A stretch of DNA of 64,000 nucleotides from Rhodobacterales bacterium (GTDB lineage Bacteria > Pseudomonadota > Alphaproteobacteria > Caulobacterales > Hyphomonadaceae), in contig JACXUV010000024.1 of the NCBI GenBank assembly GCA_014763715.1, positions 1 to 64,000 on the forward strand, given 5' to 3'. This document shows positions 1 through 7,498 of this stretch, piece by piece (position 1 is the stretch's first letter; the number at the start of each line of letters is the position of its first letter). Made by a program: the position numbers and the translations under genes. The notes beneath the pieces were generated by a model. It ran no database searches. It was given only the letters and a program-made list of their open reading frames with translations, and was not told where the DNA came from.

Positions 1-119
1 GGTGAAGGAGGTGGCGGCGAGACCGGTGTGGAGGGAGATGATGACCCACCGCCGCCAGAGCACCCGGCCAGAAGGGCGAGCGCGGACACTGAAATCAGGA
101 GAGGTTTCAGGATATTCAT
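1..119 (-). CDS. Lipoprotein, N-terminal part only (cut by window edge)
   Basis: Reading minus from the ATG at 119-117 gives an open frame to the window edge, starting MNILKPLLISVSALALLAGC and then a Gly/Ser/Pro-rich stretch. This is a textbook lipoprotein signal peptide: short basic start, hydrophobic core and a LAGC lipobox, with lipidated Cys at about residue 20. The low-complexity linker after the Cys is typical of an envelope lipoprotein tethered by a flexible spacer. Only 39 codons are visible, so the mature domain and function are unknown. Confidence 0.72.
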   Translation of the reverse strand, partial: MNILKPLLISVSALALLAGCSGGGGSSSPSTPVSPPPPS

Positions 120-237
120 TCCGGTCGCCCTAGCACATTTAAGGTCAATGCCGGGTATCCGGCCGCCTTGTCTGCGCGTTTAAAGCAATCGCGGGTCTGA
201 GTGTCTATCCCGGATCGCTGTGTGGCAGGAGCGCGGC

Positions 238-1368
238 TTAGCGGGCCCGGTTGGTTGCGGCCCCCTGAGCAGGCTGGTTCGCACTGGCCTTGATCCGCGC
301 GCGCCGTTCTTTGAGGCGCTTGTTGATCGCTGCGCGAACAGGCTCATCGTACCACTGCCAGGCGGCATAGGAGAAGATCATGGACGCGGCGAGGACGACA
401 AAGCTGCCCAGCATGGGGATGTCGAGAAGGATCTCCGGATATCTCCAGGCAAGACGTTTTACGATTTCATAGATCGGGAAGTGCAGGATGTAGAGCGCGT
501 AGGACATGCCCCCCAGTGCAGCAAAGCTTGTTGCAAGCCAGCGCGGTGGCTGAACGATCAGGTAAAGCCAGAGCAGGAACGGGCCGACAATCGTCACAAG
601 GATGATGCTGCGGGCGAGGAACCAGTTCTCGGGCCCATTGATGCCGTAAAGAAGGATCAGCAGAATCAGCGGAACGGAAAGCAGGCTACGGCGGGACGCG
701 GTCTCACGCGGCTTGCCCATCATGCGATAGATCAGGACGCCGGCGAAGAAGGTACAGGAAACGCGTCCGAACCCGCCCCAGAATTCTGTCCAGCGTGAAC
801 CGAGATCCGTCGTGTCATAGTGAATAGCCATGGCGATGAACATGGCGAGGCTGATGGCCAGCACGACAAGCAGGCCAGATGTACGCCGGATGTATGGATA
901 GATCAGGATATACACCAGGTTGATCACCATTTCGAAGAACAGCGTCCAAGCCGGCACATTTGCTGCGTAAATGTATTCTGAATTCGGATCCATCCACGGG
1001 ATCATGAGGAATGCCGGAGCCGAGTTCAGCAGCTGATCGGTCAGAGACATTCCGGACGTATTGTCCGAATTGGCATAGAGATGGACCAGGGTGCCCATCA
1101 AGATGCCGAGAATATACAGTGGGTAGAGGCGGATCACCCTGGCCAGCATGAACTGGCGCGGTGTCATGCCCCGGTCGAAGCGGGGCTCATAAGCAAAGGC
1201 CAGAACGAAGCCGCTGAGGACAAAGAAGATATCGACTAGGGGCACCAGGGGCAGGGTTGGAAAGCCGGGCCAGAACATGGCGCTGTGCCCAAGGACGACG
1301 AGCATGGCACCGATTCCGCGTGCGCCATCCAGTGTCAGAAAGTTTTCGCTTTCGAGCCTGGTTTTCAT
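238..1368 (-). CDS. Acyltransferase 3 family (OafA/YrhL-like) membrane protein
   Basis: A 376-residue polytopic membrane protein of the acyltransferase-3 family, which moves acyl groups such as acetyl onto surface sugars. The family signature is at the N-terminus: LDGARGIGAMLVVLGHS, with the Arg and the proposed catalytic His, followed by FFVLSGFVLAF. About ten hydrophobic segments follow, ending in a basic tail. The length is that of the single-domain form without an SGNH domain. It lies 131 bp downstream of the polyprenyl-pentose gene set on the same strand, so it may decorate the same glycan; that link is inferred from position only. The acceptor is unknown. Confidence 0.85.
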   Translation of the reverse strand: MKTRLESENFLTLDGARGIGAMLVVLGHSAMFWPGFPTLPLVPLVDIFFVLSGFVLAFAYEPRFDRGMTPRQFMLARVIRLYPLYILGILMGTLVHLYANSDNTSGMSLTDQLLNSAPAFLMIPWMDPNSEYIYAANVPAWTLFFEMVINLVYILIYPYIRRTSGLLVVLAISLAMFIAMAIHYDTTDLGSRWTEFWGGFGRVSCTFFAGVLIYRMMGKPRETASRRSLLSVPLILLILLYGINGPENWFLARSIILVTIVGPFLLWLYLIVQPPRWLATSFAALGGMSYALYILHFPIYEIVKRLAWRYPEILLDIPMLGSFVVLAASMIFSYAAWQWYDEPVRAAINKRLKERRARIKASANQPAQGAATNRAR

Positions 1369-1499
1369 TTCATGTTCCCCGCAAGAATTCTGCTTGCTTT
1401 AGTTGCAAGATACAGGCCGCAGGGAGAGAGGGACAGGTCTTTCTCGATCAGGTGAAATGATAAGTGACGGCCTGCCGTATCTTTTGCTGGCTTGCTGGG

Positions 1500-2744
1500 T
1501 CAGTCCCTGCTGGTCTGTGGGCTGGTTGTTGCGGATTGCAGCATCCACAGGCCGCTCAAGGCACCGACCAGCAGGCAGGCCAGCATCAGGCGCGGCTGTG
1601 ACCAAAGCCCATCCATCCTGTAGTCACGCAGCAGGTCAGTGGTCGTCAGCCCGGCGAGCAGTACGCCGCCAGCAAGGAGACCATAAGCCCCGGGCGCAGG
1701 GGAAGTTTTCCTGCTCTCCGCCGTTGCGGTGTCAGCTATTGCAGCAAGGAACACGAGGAAAATATAGGCGAAGAAGCGGCCCCAATCGTGAGCGATCAGC
1801 ATCATGGGGGTTACGGCCAGGATGACCAGCGCGAAGGCCAGGACTGTCCGGATTTGGGAGCCTTCTGACGACCGGGGCGCTCCGAAGCGGACTACGATCA
1901 CCAGAGCGGCCAGGAATATGGGAATGAAAACCGCGCCGCCGATGCGTGCGGCCGTTTCCACCAGGCCCTTTGGCCCGCTTCCGAACATGCGTGTCAGTTC
2001 TTCACCCAGCAGGTTGGCGAAACTGTCGAATTTACCTTCATAGATGAATTGCGCCGTTCCCAGGTGCAGGACAGGGTTGGATGTCGGGGGTTCTGCAATA
2101 TTGGTGAGAAACAGCACGCCGACGATGATCGCACTGGTGGCCAGGCATGCTCCCAGCGCGGCCCATGTGCTGAAATTCCGGCGCAGGATCAGGGCCTGGA
2201 CGCCCAGAGCCGGCAGGACAAAGAAGACGCTGGCTTCATGCGTCAGGGACATGAACAGGCCCAGCAGTGCAAATACGGGGATGATGACGAAAAGATTTCG
2301 GCCCGGCAGAACGAACCGCGCGGCAAGAATGTAGACCAGCAGGATCAGCTGCAGCGGATCTCCCAGCGTTTCTAACAGGATACCCAGCGTTGCGGGCGAG
2401 AGCAGCACGGCCGCGGTCAGCACCATGGCTTCCAGACGGCCGAGCGGCCGGGTCAGGCGCCACAAGGCATCAATGGCAACCAAGGCCAGCCCAAGCGCGA
2501 CAATCCAGCTGCCAACCGTGATCAGCGCATAGCCTGTATTGTCGCCCCCGAGCGTTTGGATCAGTTCGCCCAACAGGCCCCTGCGGATGAAGCCATCTGA
2601 ATAATCGCGCGCCCAGTGCGTCGCCCAGTATTCGTGTGGACCATACCACTGGAAAAGGTGGCGCTCGCCGCGCACGAGGAACGCCAGGCAGAAAGCGAGC
2701 CCGCCAGAAAGCCAGAATGTCTGCCGTTCGCTCAGCCGTGGCAT
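1500..2744 (-). CDS. Polytopic membrane protein, possible GT-C-type glycosyltransferase
   Basis: A 414-residue protein with about ten hydrophobic segments and a first external loop containing HWARDYSDGFIRRG. I do not recognise a named family. An acidic/aromatic motif in the first loop after TM1, plus many TM helices, is what GT-C glycosyltransferases using polyprenyl-phosphate sugars look like. The gene starts 3 bp after the DprE2-like stop (TGA 2748-2750, ATG at 2744), so it is almost certainly in that operon. The inferred role is to use the decaprenylphosphoryl-pentose made by the upstream genes. The alternative is a transporter or O-antigen-type membrane protein. Confidence 0.7.
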   Translation of the reverse strand: MPRLSERQTFWLSGGLAFCLAFLVRGERHLFQWYGPHEYWATHWARDYSDGFIRRGLLGELIQTLGGDNTGYALITVGSWIVALGLALVAIDALWRLTRPLGRLEAMVLTAAVLLSPATLGILLETLGDPLQLILLVYILAARFVLPGRNLFVIIPVFALLGLFMSLTHEASVFFVLPALGVQALILRRNFSTWAALGACLATSAIIVGVLFLTNIAEPPTSNPVLHLGTAQFIYEGKFDSFANLLGEELTRMFGSGPKGLVETAARIGGAVFIPIFLAALVIVVRFGAPRSSEGSQIRTVLAFALVILAVTPMMLIAHDWGRFFAYIFLVFLAAIADTATAESRKTSPAPGAYGLLAGGVLLAGLTTTDLLRDYRMDGLWSQPRLMLACLLVGALSGLWMLQSATTSPQTSRD

Positions 2745-2747
2745 GGA

Positions 2748-3497
2748 TCAGGCTTTCATTTTCTTGAAGATCGGTTCCGGAAGGTGGCGGATGATGAACA
2801 TGATCAGGAGCCAGACCGGACGGGTATAGACCGTGCTTTGTTTCTTGCGGACGGCCTTCAGGGTTGCCTCGGCCACTTCTTCGGGTGCTGCCGTAAGAGG
2901 GGCAGGCAGCTTCATGCCTTCTGTCATTTGTGTGCGGACGAAACCCGGTTTGATGGTGACGACATGCACGCCTTTTCCGGCAAGCCGGTTGCGAAGGCCG
3001 GACAGGAACGCCGTAAAGCCAGCCTTGGCCGAACCGTAGACATAGTTGGCAGCACGCCCCCGGTCTCCGGCGACAGAGCTGACGCCGACCAGCGTACCGG
3101 AGCCGCGCTGTTCGAACAGGTTGGCGAAGATGCCAAGCAAAAGGGCCGGGCCTTCATAATTGCTGCGCATTACGCGGGTGGCTTTTTCCAGGTCTGTTTC
3201 GTTTTCGGCCTGATCGCCAAGCAGGCCAACAACACTGACGACCACATCCGGCAGCATGCCCAGCCCGTCCACGAACTGGGGCATCTTTGCGGTATCAAGC
3301 ACATCCAGCTCATGCAGGCTGACTGGCACATTGTAGCGCAGGGCAATGTCTGCCTTGTCGGTTTCGAGGCTGTCGGCATTCCGGGCGGCGAGGGCGACAG
3401 TGTAGCCATCAGCCGCGAACCGGTGCGCAATGGCACGTCCGATGTCAGAACGGCCGCCCAGAATGAGTGCGGTCTTTTGTTTGGAAGTATCAGTCAT
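2748..3497 (-). CDS. dprE2: SDR oxidoreductase, DprE2-like (decaprenylphosphoryl-2-keto-pentose reductase)
   Basis: A 249-residue short-chain dehydrogenase/reductase. The nucleotide-binding motif is near the N-terminus (LILGGRSDIGRAIA), the Ser of the catalytic set is in GVSSVAG, and YVYGSAKAGF supplies the YxxxK pair. A hydrophobic C-terminal segment (WLLIMFIIRHLPEPIF) is typical of DprE2-type proteins at the membrane face. With DprE1 it epimerises polyprenylphosphoryl-ribose at C2 to the arabinose form; DprE2 does the NAD(P)H reduction. I chose the ATG at 3497 over the GTG at 3500 because it overlaps the dprE1 stop as TGATG. Substrate is assigned by pairing with the DprE1 homologue. Confidence 0.85.
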   Translation of the reverse strand: MTDTSKQKTALILGGRSDIGRAIAHRFAADGYTVALAARNADSLETDKADIALRYNVPVSLHELDVLDTAKMPQFVDGLGMLPDVVVSVVGLLGDQAENETDLEKATRVMRSNYEGPALLLGIFANLFEQRGSGTLVGVSSVAGDRGRAANYVYGSAKAGFTAFLSGLRNRLAGKGVHVVTIKPGFVRTQMTEGMKLPAPLTAAPEEVAEATLKAVRKKQSTVYTRPVWLLIMFIIRHLPEPIFKKMKA

Positions 3498-4819
3498 CAC
3501 AGGGCAAGCCTATCAGATTGGGCTGAGGAAAAGGTTTCTGCGGCCTGGGTAGATTTCCGCATTTCCCTGAACTGGCTGACCCGCGTATCGGAGAGCGCAA
3601 GCGTGTCGGCTTTCAGGCGCGCGTCCTTGGCCAGATAGAAGCGGCCGCCATGGGCGAGCGTGATCTTGTCCAGCTTGTCCATCAGGTCGAGACTGCGCCG
3701 GTTGACGGGAAAGTCGAGGGCCAGTGTGTAGCCTTCCATCGGGAAGGAGAAGCGGCTGTCCTGTGGGCCGAAGCGTTTCAGCACAGACAGGAAAGATCCC
3801 TGGCCGGCAGCGCTGATTGCCTTCAGCAGGGCCTGCATACCAGCTTTCGATTGAGCGAGCGGGATGACACACTGGAATTGTGCGAAGCCCTTGCGGCCGT
3901 AAATGCGGTTCCAGTCGAGAATTGCATCCAGCGGATAGAAATACGTGTCCCAGTCCACGAGTTGCGTGCCGCTCTTTGAATGTCCGGCTTTGTAGTAGAC
4001 GGCATTGAACGCTTTCACAGTCCACCGGTTCAGGGCGAAACCGGGTGCATCCAGCGGCACATTGAGTTTGCGCTTGCGCGGCGTTTCGAAGGGGGCCTTC
4101 AGCTTTTCGGGCGGCAGGTCGGTGAGCGCCGCATGCTCTCCGAGGTATACAAGCGACCGCCCGAGCGATGGGCCGCTGCTCAGGCAGTCGATCCACGCAA
4201 CGGAATATGTCGAGCTGCCCGACGCTTCGAAGATGTCGATTGCCTCTGCCAGATTGGCGGCGGAAACCGTGGTCTGTCGAATCCAGCCGGACTCGACAGG
4301 GCGAAGACGGAATGCCGCCTTCAGGATGACCCCTGTCAGTCCCATGCCACCAAGTGTCCATTCAAACAGGTCAGCATTCTGGTTGCGGGAGCATCGCTGC
4401 ACCTCACCATCAGCGGTGAGGATCTCGATCCAATCCAGGAATGAGCCGAAGGAACCGTCCTTATGGTGGTTCTTGCCGTGAACGTCAGAGGCAATCATGC
4501 CGCCGACAGTCACGAATTTTGTGCCGGGGGTGACCGCTGGGAACCAGCCGCGTGGCAGGAACGTGTCGATGATGTCAGACAGGAGCACGCCGGCTTCTGC
4601 CGTCAGTTGTCCTGTTTCATTATCGAATGCCAGCATGTGGTTCATGTGGCGCATGTCGAGGGTCAACTGGCTGTTGAGGGAGCTGTCGCCATAGGAGCGG
4701 CCATTGCCCCGGGCGATCAACGGCCGGGATTGAGCAAGTCTGATCAGGTCGTCCTGGTTTCTCGGAGCGGCAATATGGCATTCGACTACCGGGAAGCGTC
4801 CCCATCCGGAGAGTTTCAT
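3497..4819 (-). CDS. dprE1: FAD-linked oxidoreductase, DprE1-like (decaprenylphosphoryl-ribose 2-epimerase subunit)
   Basis: A 440-residue FAD-binding (VAO-type) oxidase. The FAD-binding segment IARGNGRSYGDSS is near residue 40, followed by TPGTKFVTVGGMIASDVHGK; the C-terminal domain has GGRFYLAKDAR as in DprE1. The enzyme oxidises the C2 hydroxyl of polyprenylphosphoryl-ribose for DprE2 to reduce. A longer open frame runs to 5359, but the ATG at 4819 fits the family length and overlaps the gtrA-like stop as ATGA. In the segment matching the mycobacterial drug-binding site, GYTLALDFP has Ala where M. tuberculosis has Cys387, the residue attacked by benzothiazinones. Catalysis does not need that Cys. 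Confidence 0.88.
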   Translation of the reverse strand: MKLSGWGRFPVVECHIAAPRNQDDLIRLAQSRPLIARGNGRSYGDSSLNSQLTLDMRHMNHMLAFDNETGQLTAEAGVLLSDIIDTFLPRGWFPAVTPGTKFVTVGGMIASDVHGKNHHKDGSFGSFLDWIEILTADGEVQRCSRNQNADLFEWTLGGMGLTGVILKAAFRLRPVESGWIRQTTVSAANLAEAIDIFEASGSSTYSVAWIDCLSSGPSLGRSLVYLGEHAALTDLPPEKLKAPFETPRKRKLNVPLDAPGFALNRWTVKAFNAVYYKAGHSKSGTQLVDWDTYFYPLDAILDWNRIYGRKGFAQFQCVIPLAQSKAGMQALLKAISAAGQGSFLSVLKRFGPQDSRFSFPMEGYTLALDFPVNRRSLDLMDKLDKITLAHGGRFYLAKDARLKADTLALSDTRVSQFREMRKSTQAAETFSSAQSDRLAL

Positions 4820-5247
4820 GCGTCTTCCCCATTCGGGGCGAGCCGTGCCGAGGTGAACACAAAGCGCCGGTCGAGCTGGTATTTGACGAAGTATCCAATT
4901 GCCAGCCCGATGATCGCACCGGTTTCGCGCATCAGCTCTGTCTTCCATGCCAGCCAGAACAGGGTCTCCGATGTCCAGAAAATGGCCGTCGTGAAAATAC
5001 CCATGATCGTGTACAGAGTGAATTTCTGGCTGTGCGCCTTGAAGCCGGTTTGCAGGTCTCCGAAGATCCAGCGCTTGTCGAGAATGTATTTTACTACCAG
5101 GCCAGTCAGGGTGCCCGCGGCCACTGCTGCGGCATACCAGAGGCCATTCGTGCCAAACATCAGCACGAGCCGCTGGGTTCCGAGGTTTATCAGTGTGGCA
5201 AACGCGGCAAAGGCCGAATAGCGCAGGATGAGTTCGCGAACAGTCAA
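4816..5247 (-). CDS. GtrA family membrane protein
   Basis: A small GtrA-family protein (143 residues from the TTG at 5247) with four hydrophobic segments; RYSAFAAFATLINLGTQR and VKYILDKRWIF are typical of the family. GtrA-like proteins are thought to help move polyprenyl-phosphate-linked sugars across the inner membrane. A start at the ATG at 5292 is possible, but it would lie inside the upstream UbiA gene and add a poorly conserved Trp/Gly-rich leader. The TTG overlaps the UbiA stop as TTGA and gives a normal GtrA N-terminus. It sits inside the DprE operon, so the inferred cargo is the decaprenylphosphoryl-pentose. Confidence 0.82.
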   Translation of the reverse strand: MTVRELILRYSAFAAFATLINLGTQRLVLMFGTNGLWYAAAVAAGTLTGLVVKYILDKRWIFGDLQTGFKAHSQKFTLYTIMGIFTTAIFWTSETLFWLAWKTELMRETGAIIGLAIGYFVKYQLDRRFVFTSARLAPNGEDA

Positions 5248-6050
5248 AGCAGAACCCCTGCAGCCGCGCAGCCAACCCCCAGGATGCCACACATCTGGCT
5301 GACCCTGTCTTTGACGGCGAAAACGATTGGATCGTCATGCATTCCGCCACGATGGGCAACCATCACCATGCGGTTGATCCAGAACAAGAGGATCAGGCAG
5401 AGGCCCCACAGGGCCATGGGCTGGCTGTAAAGGGCGCTGACAGCAGGCGAATTCAGATAGAGCGCAAGGACGAGAACTGAAACAAAACCCGAGCTGGTGG
5501 CCATTTGAGAGACCACAGGCAAGTCATCAATCTGGTATCCGCGGCCGGATGGCTTGAGCACGTCGCGCTGGGCGCTGTCGACCAGCTCTGCCTGCCGTTT
5601 TACTGCGGCGAGGGCAAAGAACAGGAAGACCGAAAATGCCAGCAGCCAGAAGGACAACGTAATGCCGGTGGCGGCGGCGCCGGCCAGCATCCTGACCGTA
5701 TAGAGCGCGGCAAGCGTCACGACATCAATAAGTACACGGCGTTTCAATGCCAGAGAGTATGCCATCGTGATAACGTAGTAGCATGCCATAACGCCAAGGA
5801 ACGTGTAGCCCAGCGTTGCGCCGAGTGCGATGCCGGCGATGAGCAGGAAGGGCGCCATCAGTGTACCATGAAGCAAGGGGAGGGCGCCGGAGGCCAGCGG
5901 GCGGTTCCGCTTTCTGGGGTGGGCGCGATCCGCTGCAAGGTCGAGCATGTCGTTCAGCAGGTAAACGCTGGAGGCGATAAGGCTGAAGCAGACAAAGGCG
6001 ACGACGCTCTGGACGAAGGTGAGCGCGTCGATCTTGTGTGCGGCAAACAT
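5244..6050 (-). CDS. UbiA-family prenyltransferase part of a frameshifted HAD-UbiA gene
   Basis: This frame encodes a UbiA-superfamily protein: NDMLDLAADRAHPRKRNRP carries the Asp-rich prenyl-phosphate site, and eight or nine hydrophobic segments follow. In DprE loci this enzyme is the polyprenyl-phosphate phosphoribosyltransferase (Rv3806c type). The first ATG (6050) cuts off the conserved start of the family. The same frame stays open back to 6185 and encodes LGPYLKAIRPHQWLKNLLVF just upstream, with no ATG, GTG or TTG there. The UbiA part was therefore almost certainly fused to the HAD domain upstream and is now in a different frame. See the frameshift entry at 6157-6160. Confidence 0.8.
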   Translation of the reverse strand: MFAAHKIDALTFVQSVVAFVCFSLIASSVYLLNDMLDLAADRAHPRKRNRPLASGALPLLHGTLMAPFLLIAGIALGATLGYTFLGVMACYYVITMAYSLALKRRVLIDVVTLAALYTVRMLAGAAATGITLSFWLLAFSVFLFFALAAVKRQAELVDSAQRDVLKPSGRGYQIDDLPVVSQMATSSGFVSVLVLALYLNSPAVSALYSQPMALWGLCLILLFWINRMVMVAHRGGMHDDPIVFAVKDRVSQMCGILGVGCAAAGVLL

Positions 6051-6100
6051 CGGTATGAAGACCAGCAGGTTCTTCAGCCATTGGTGCGGGCGAATGGCTT

Positions 6101-6760
6101 TCAGATACGGTCCAAGGGAGGATGAGCGCGTTGAGAGATGTTCGGCTGTTCGCAGGTTTTGTCTGCGCGTGTCCGCAGGGATGTGTTAGCATCGACTGTA
6201 ACGGCCTTCGAGGCGCTTTCCCAAACGGGCAGGTCTGCCGGGCTATCGCCCATATAGGCATATCCGCCCTCACCGAACCGTTCAGTCAGGAAGCCTGCTT
6301 TGTGGGGGCCTTTCAGGTTGCGGGTTCCATCAGATCCATGGACCTCGTCGAAAATCCCGAGATGTGCGCCGATGGCGTGGACGATGTTTTCATCAGATGC
6401 CGAGACAAGCGCTGTGCGCCCGCCATTCTTCCGCCAGACCTGAATATAGTCGATGACGTCCTGGTTGTAGGGGAGTGACGCGGGGAGGATGGTTGTTTTC
6501 TCGCTGAGATGACGCTTGATCGCGGCCCGGCCCTTCGGGGCAACAAGGAGCGTCTGTACCGGGGTCAGGGCATTCGTCGAGCAGGAAGCCCAGAAGGTTT
6601 CAAACAGCATGTCCGTTCGGATCAGGGTGCCGTCCAGGTCGACAACCAGCACGGGCAAGATGTCGTTATCTGCGACTTTAAAACCGGACGCTTCCGGTTG
6701 CGCGGGCTCGTGCGGCGTCTGCGAACCTATGCGGTCTGACTGTGCCATCGTGTTTCCCAT
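6101..6760 (-). CDS. HAD-like phosphatase part of a frameshifted HAD-UbiA gene
   Basis: About 219 residues from the ATG at 6760 (a TTG at 6772 is also open). VLVVDLDGTLIRTDML near residue 40 is HAD motif I with both Asp residues; TALVSASDE is motif II; YMGDSPADLPVWESA is motif IV. In DprE loci this domain removes the 5-phosphate from polyprenylphosphoryl-ribose-5-phosphate and is commonly fused to the UbiA transferase. Here the HAD frame runs through DANTSLRTRADK and then into an unconserved tail ending at 6101. The UbiA linker resumes in the other frame. Either the gene is disrupted, or the sequence has lost one base, or it is made by frameshifting. Confidence 0.8.
   Translation of the reverse strand: MGNTMAQSDRIGSQTPHEPAQPEASGFKVADNDILPVLVVDLDGTLIRTDMLFETFWASCSTNALTPVQTLLVAPKGRAAIKRHLSEKTTILPASLPYNQDVIDYIQVWRKNGGRTALVSASDENIVHAIGAHLGIFDEVHGSDGTRNLKGPHKAGFLTERFGEGGYAYMGDSPADLPVWESASKAVTVDANTSLRTRADKTCEQPNISQRAHPPLDRI
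6157..6160 (-). other. Probable one-base frameshift joining HAD and UbiA reading frames
   Basis: On the minus strand the HAD frame reads GCA GAC AAA ACC across a run of four A (T run 6157-6160 on plus). Adding one A gives ADKNLRTAEHLSTRSSS and continues straight into LGPYLKAIRPHQWLKN, the normal start of the UbiA domain. In the UbiA frame a TAA lies at 6186-6188 and no usual start codon occurs before 6050. A lost base in this A run (error or mutation) is the simplest account. The exact site could lie anywhere in about 6140-6185. Confidence 0.7.
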
Positions 6761-6772
6761 ATGCCCGTACAA

Positions 6773-7018
6773 CCTGGCGCTTCGGCAAAGACCGTCCCGC
6801 CATTCACCTTATCTGCTGGTTCAATAGCTGGAAAGTTGCAAGACTTGTGCCGGTCATGGAAAGGTGAACTCTGGCTGATGTCTTGCTGGTTTTTGCCATT
6901 CAGGCGCCCGGGCATCATGGTTAATTGCCTGCCGGCACCAAGGGTACAGAAAGGGCAAGTTTCCCGGAATGTGGCCGGGAACTGGACAAGTATTTGTGCC
7001 GGGGTATTGCATCACCTT
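6773..7018. promoter_or_regulatory. Divergent intergenic region between DprE operon and MarR gene
   Basis: A 246-bp space between the start of the minus-strand DprE operon and the plus-strand MarR-family gene. It must hold both promoters. I see no clear operator or terminator in it. The MarR frame stays open upstream through part of this stretch, but that translation has no family similarity. Confidence 0.35.
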
Positions 7019-7498
7019 ATGAGCCAGTATCACGACCTTCTCATTGCGCTTCGAAAAATTACGCGTGCGATCGACCTGCACTCCAAACAGCTGGCGAAGG
7101 AGACTGGCCTGACGGCGCCGCAATTGCTGGTGCTTCAGAGCGTGGCCAGTGTCCGGCGTGCGAAGCCCAGTGATGTCGCGCGGCAAGTTCACCTGTCCCA
7201 GGCGACGATTACGTCAATTGTGGACAGGTTGGTTCGGGCCGGTCTGGTCAAGCGCGAGCGTAACGAGCATGACCGGCGCAGTCTGGAGATCGTGATTACC
7301 GATGAGGGCCTGAAGCGGCTGGTCGATGCGCCTGAATTGCTTCAGGCTGATTTCCTCACCGCTTTTGACGGGCTCGCCGATTGGGAAAAATCCCTGCTTG
7401 TCTCCAGCATGCAGAAGATTGCCTTCATGATGGATGCGGAGAACCTGGATGCCGCGCCGATCCTGGAAGTCGGTGATCTGGATGCTGGCGGGGCCTAG
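7019..7498 (+). CDS. MarR family transcriptional regulator (EctR-like)
   Basis: A 159-residue winged-helix regulator. The central region LTAPQLLVLQSVASVRRAKP, VHLSQATITSIVDRLVRAGL and RNEHDRRSLEIVITDEG gives the recognition helix and wing of the MarR family. The ATG at 7019 is chosen because MSQYHDLLIALRKITRAID is the normal first dimerisation helix; the open frame extends to 6761 without similarity. It overlaps proB end to end by 4 bp (convergent) and is followed by proC and putP. MarR proteins next to proline or ectoine genes (EctR type) answer to osmotic stress, so a similar job is plausible but not shown. Confidence 0.88.
   Translation: MSQYHDLLIALRKITRAIDLHSKQLAKETGLTAPQLLVLQSVASVRRAKPSDVARQVHLSQATITSIVDRLVRAGLVKRERNEHDRRSLEIVITDEGLKRLVDAPELLQADFLTAFDGLADWEKSLLVSSMQKIAFMMDAENLDAAPILEVGDLDAGGA

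Noticed and set aside
2616-3638. 340-codon plus-strand frame
   Set aside because: Antisense to the DprE2-like and membrane-protein genes; composition is typical of a shadow frame and it shows no family motif.
3497-5359. Extended 620-codon DprE1 frame
   Set aside because: The part upstream of 4819 overlaps gtrA and has no FAD-oxidase similarity; the ATG at 4819 fits the family and the ATGA overlap.
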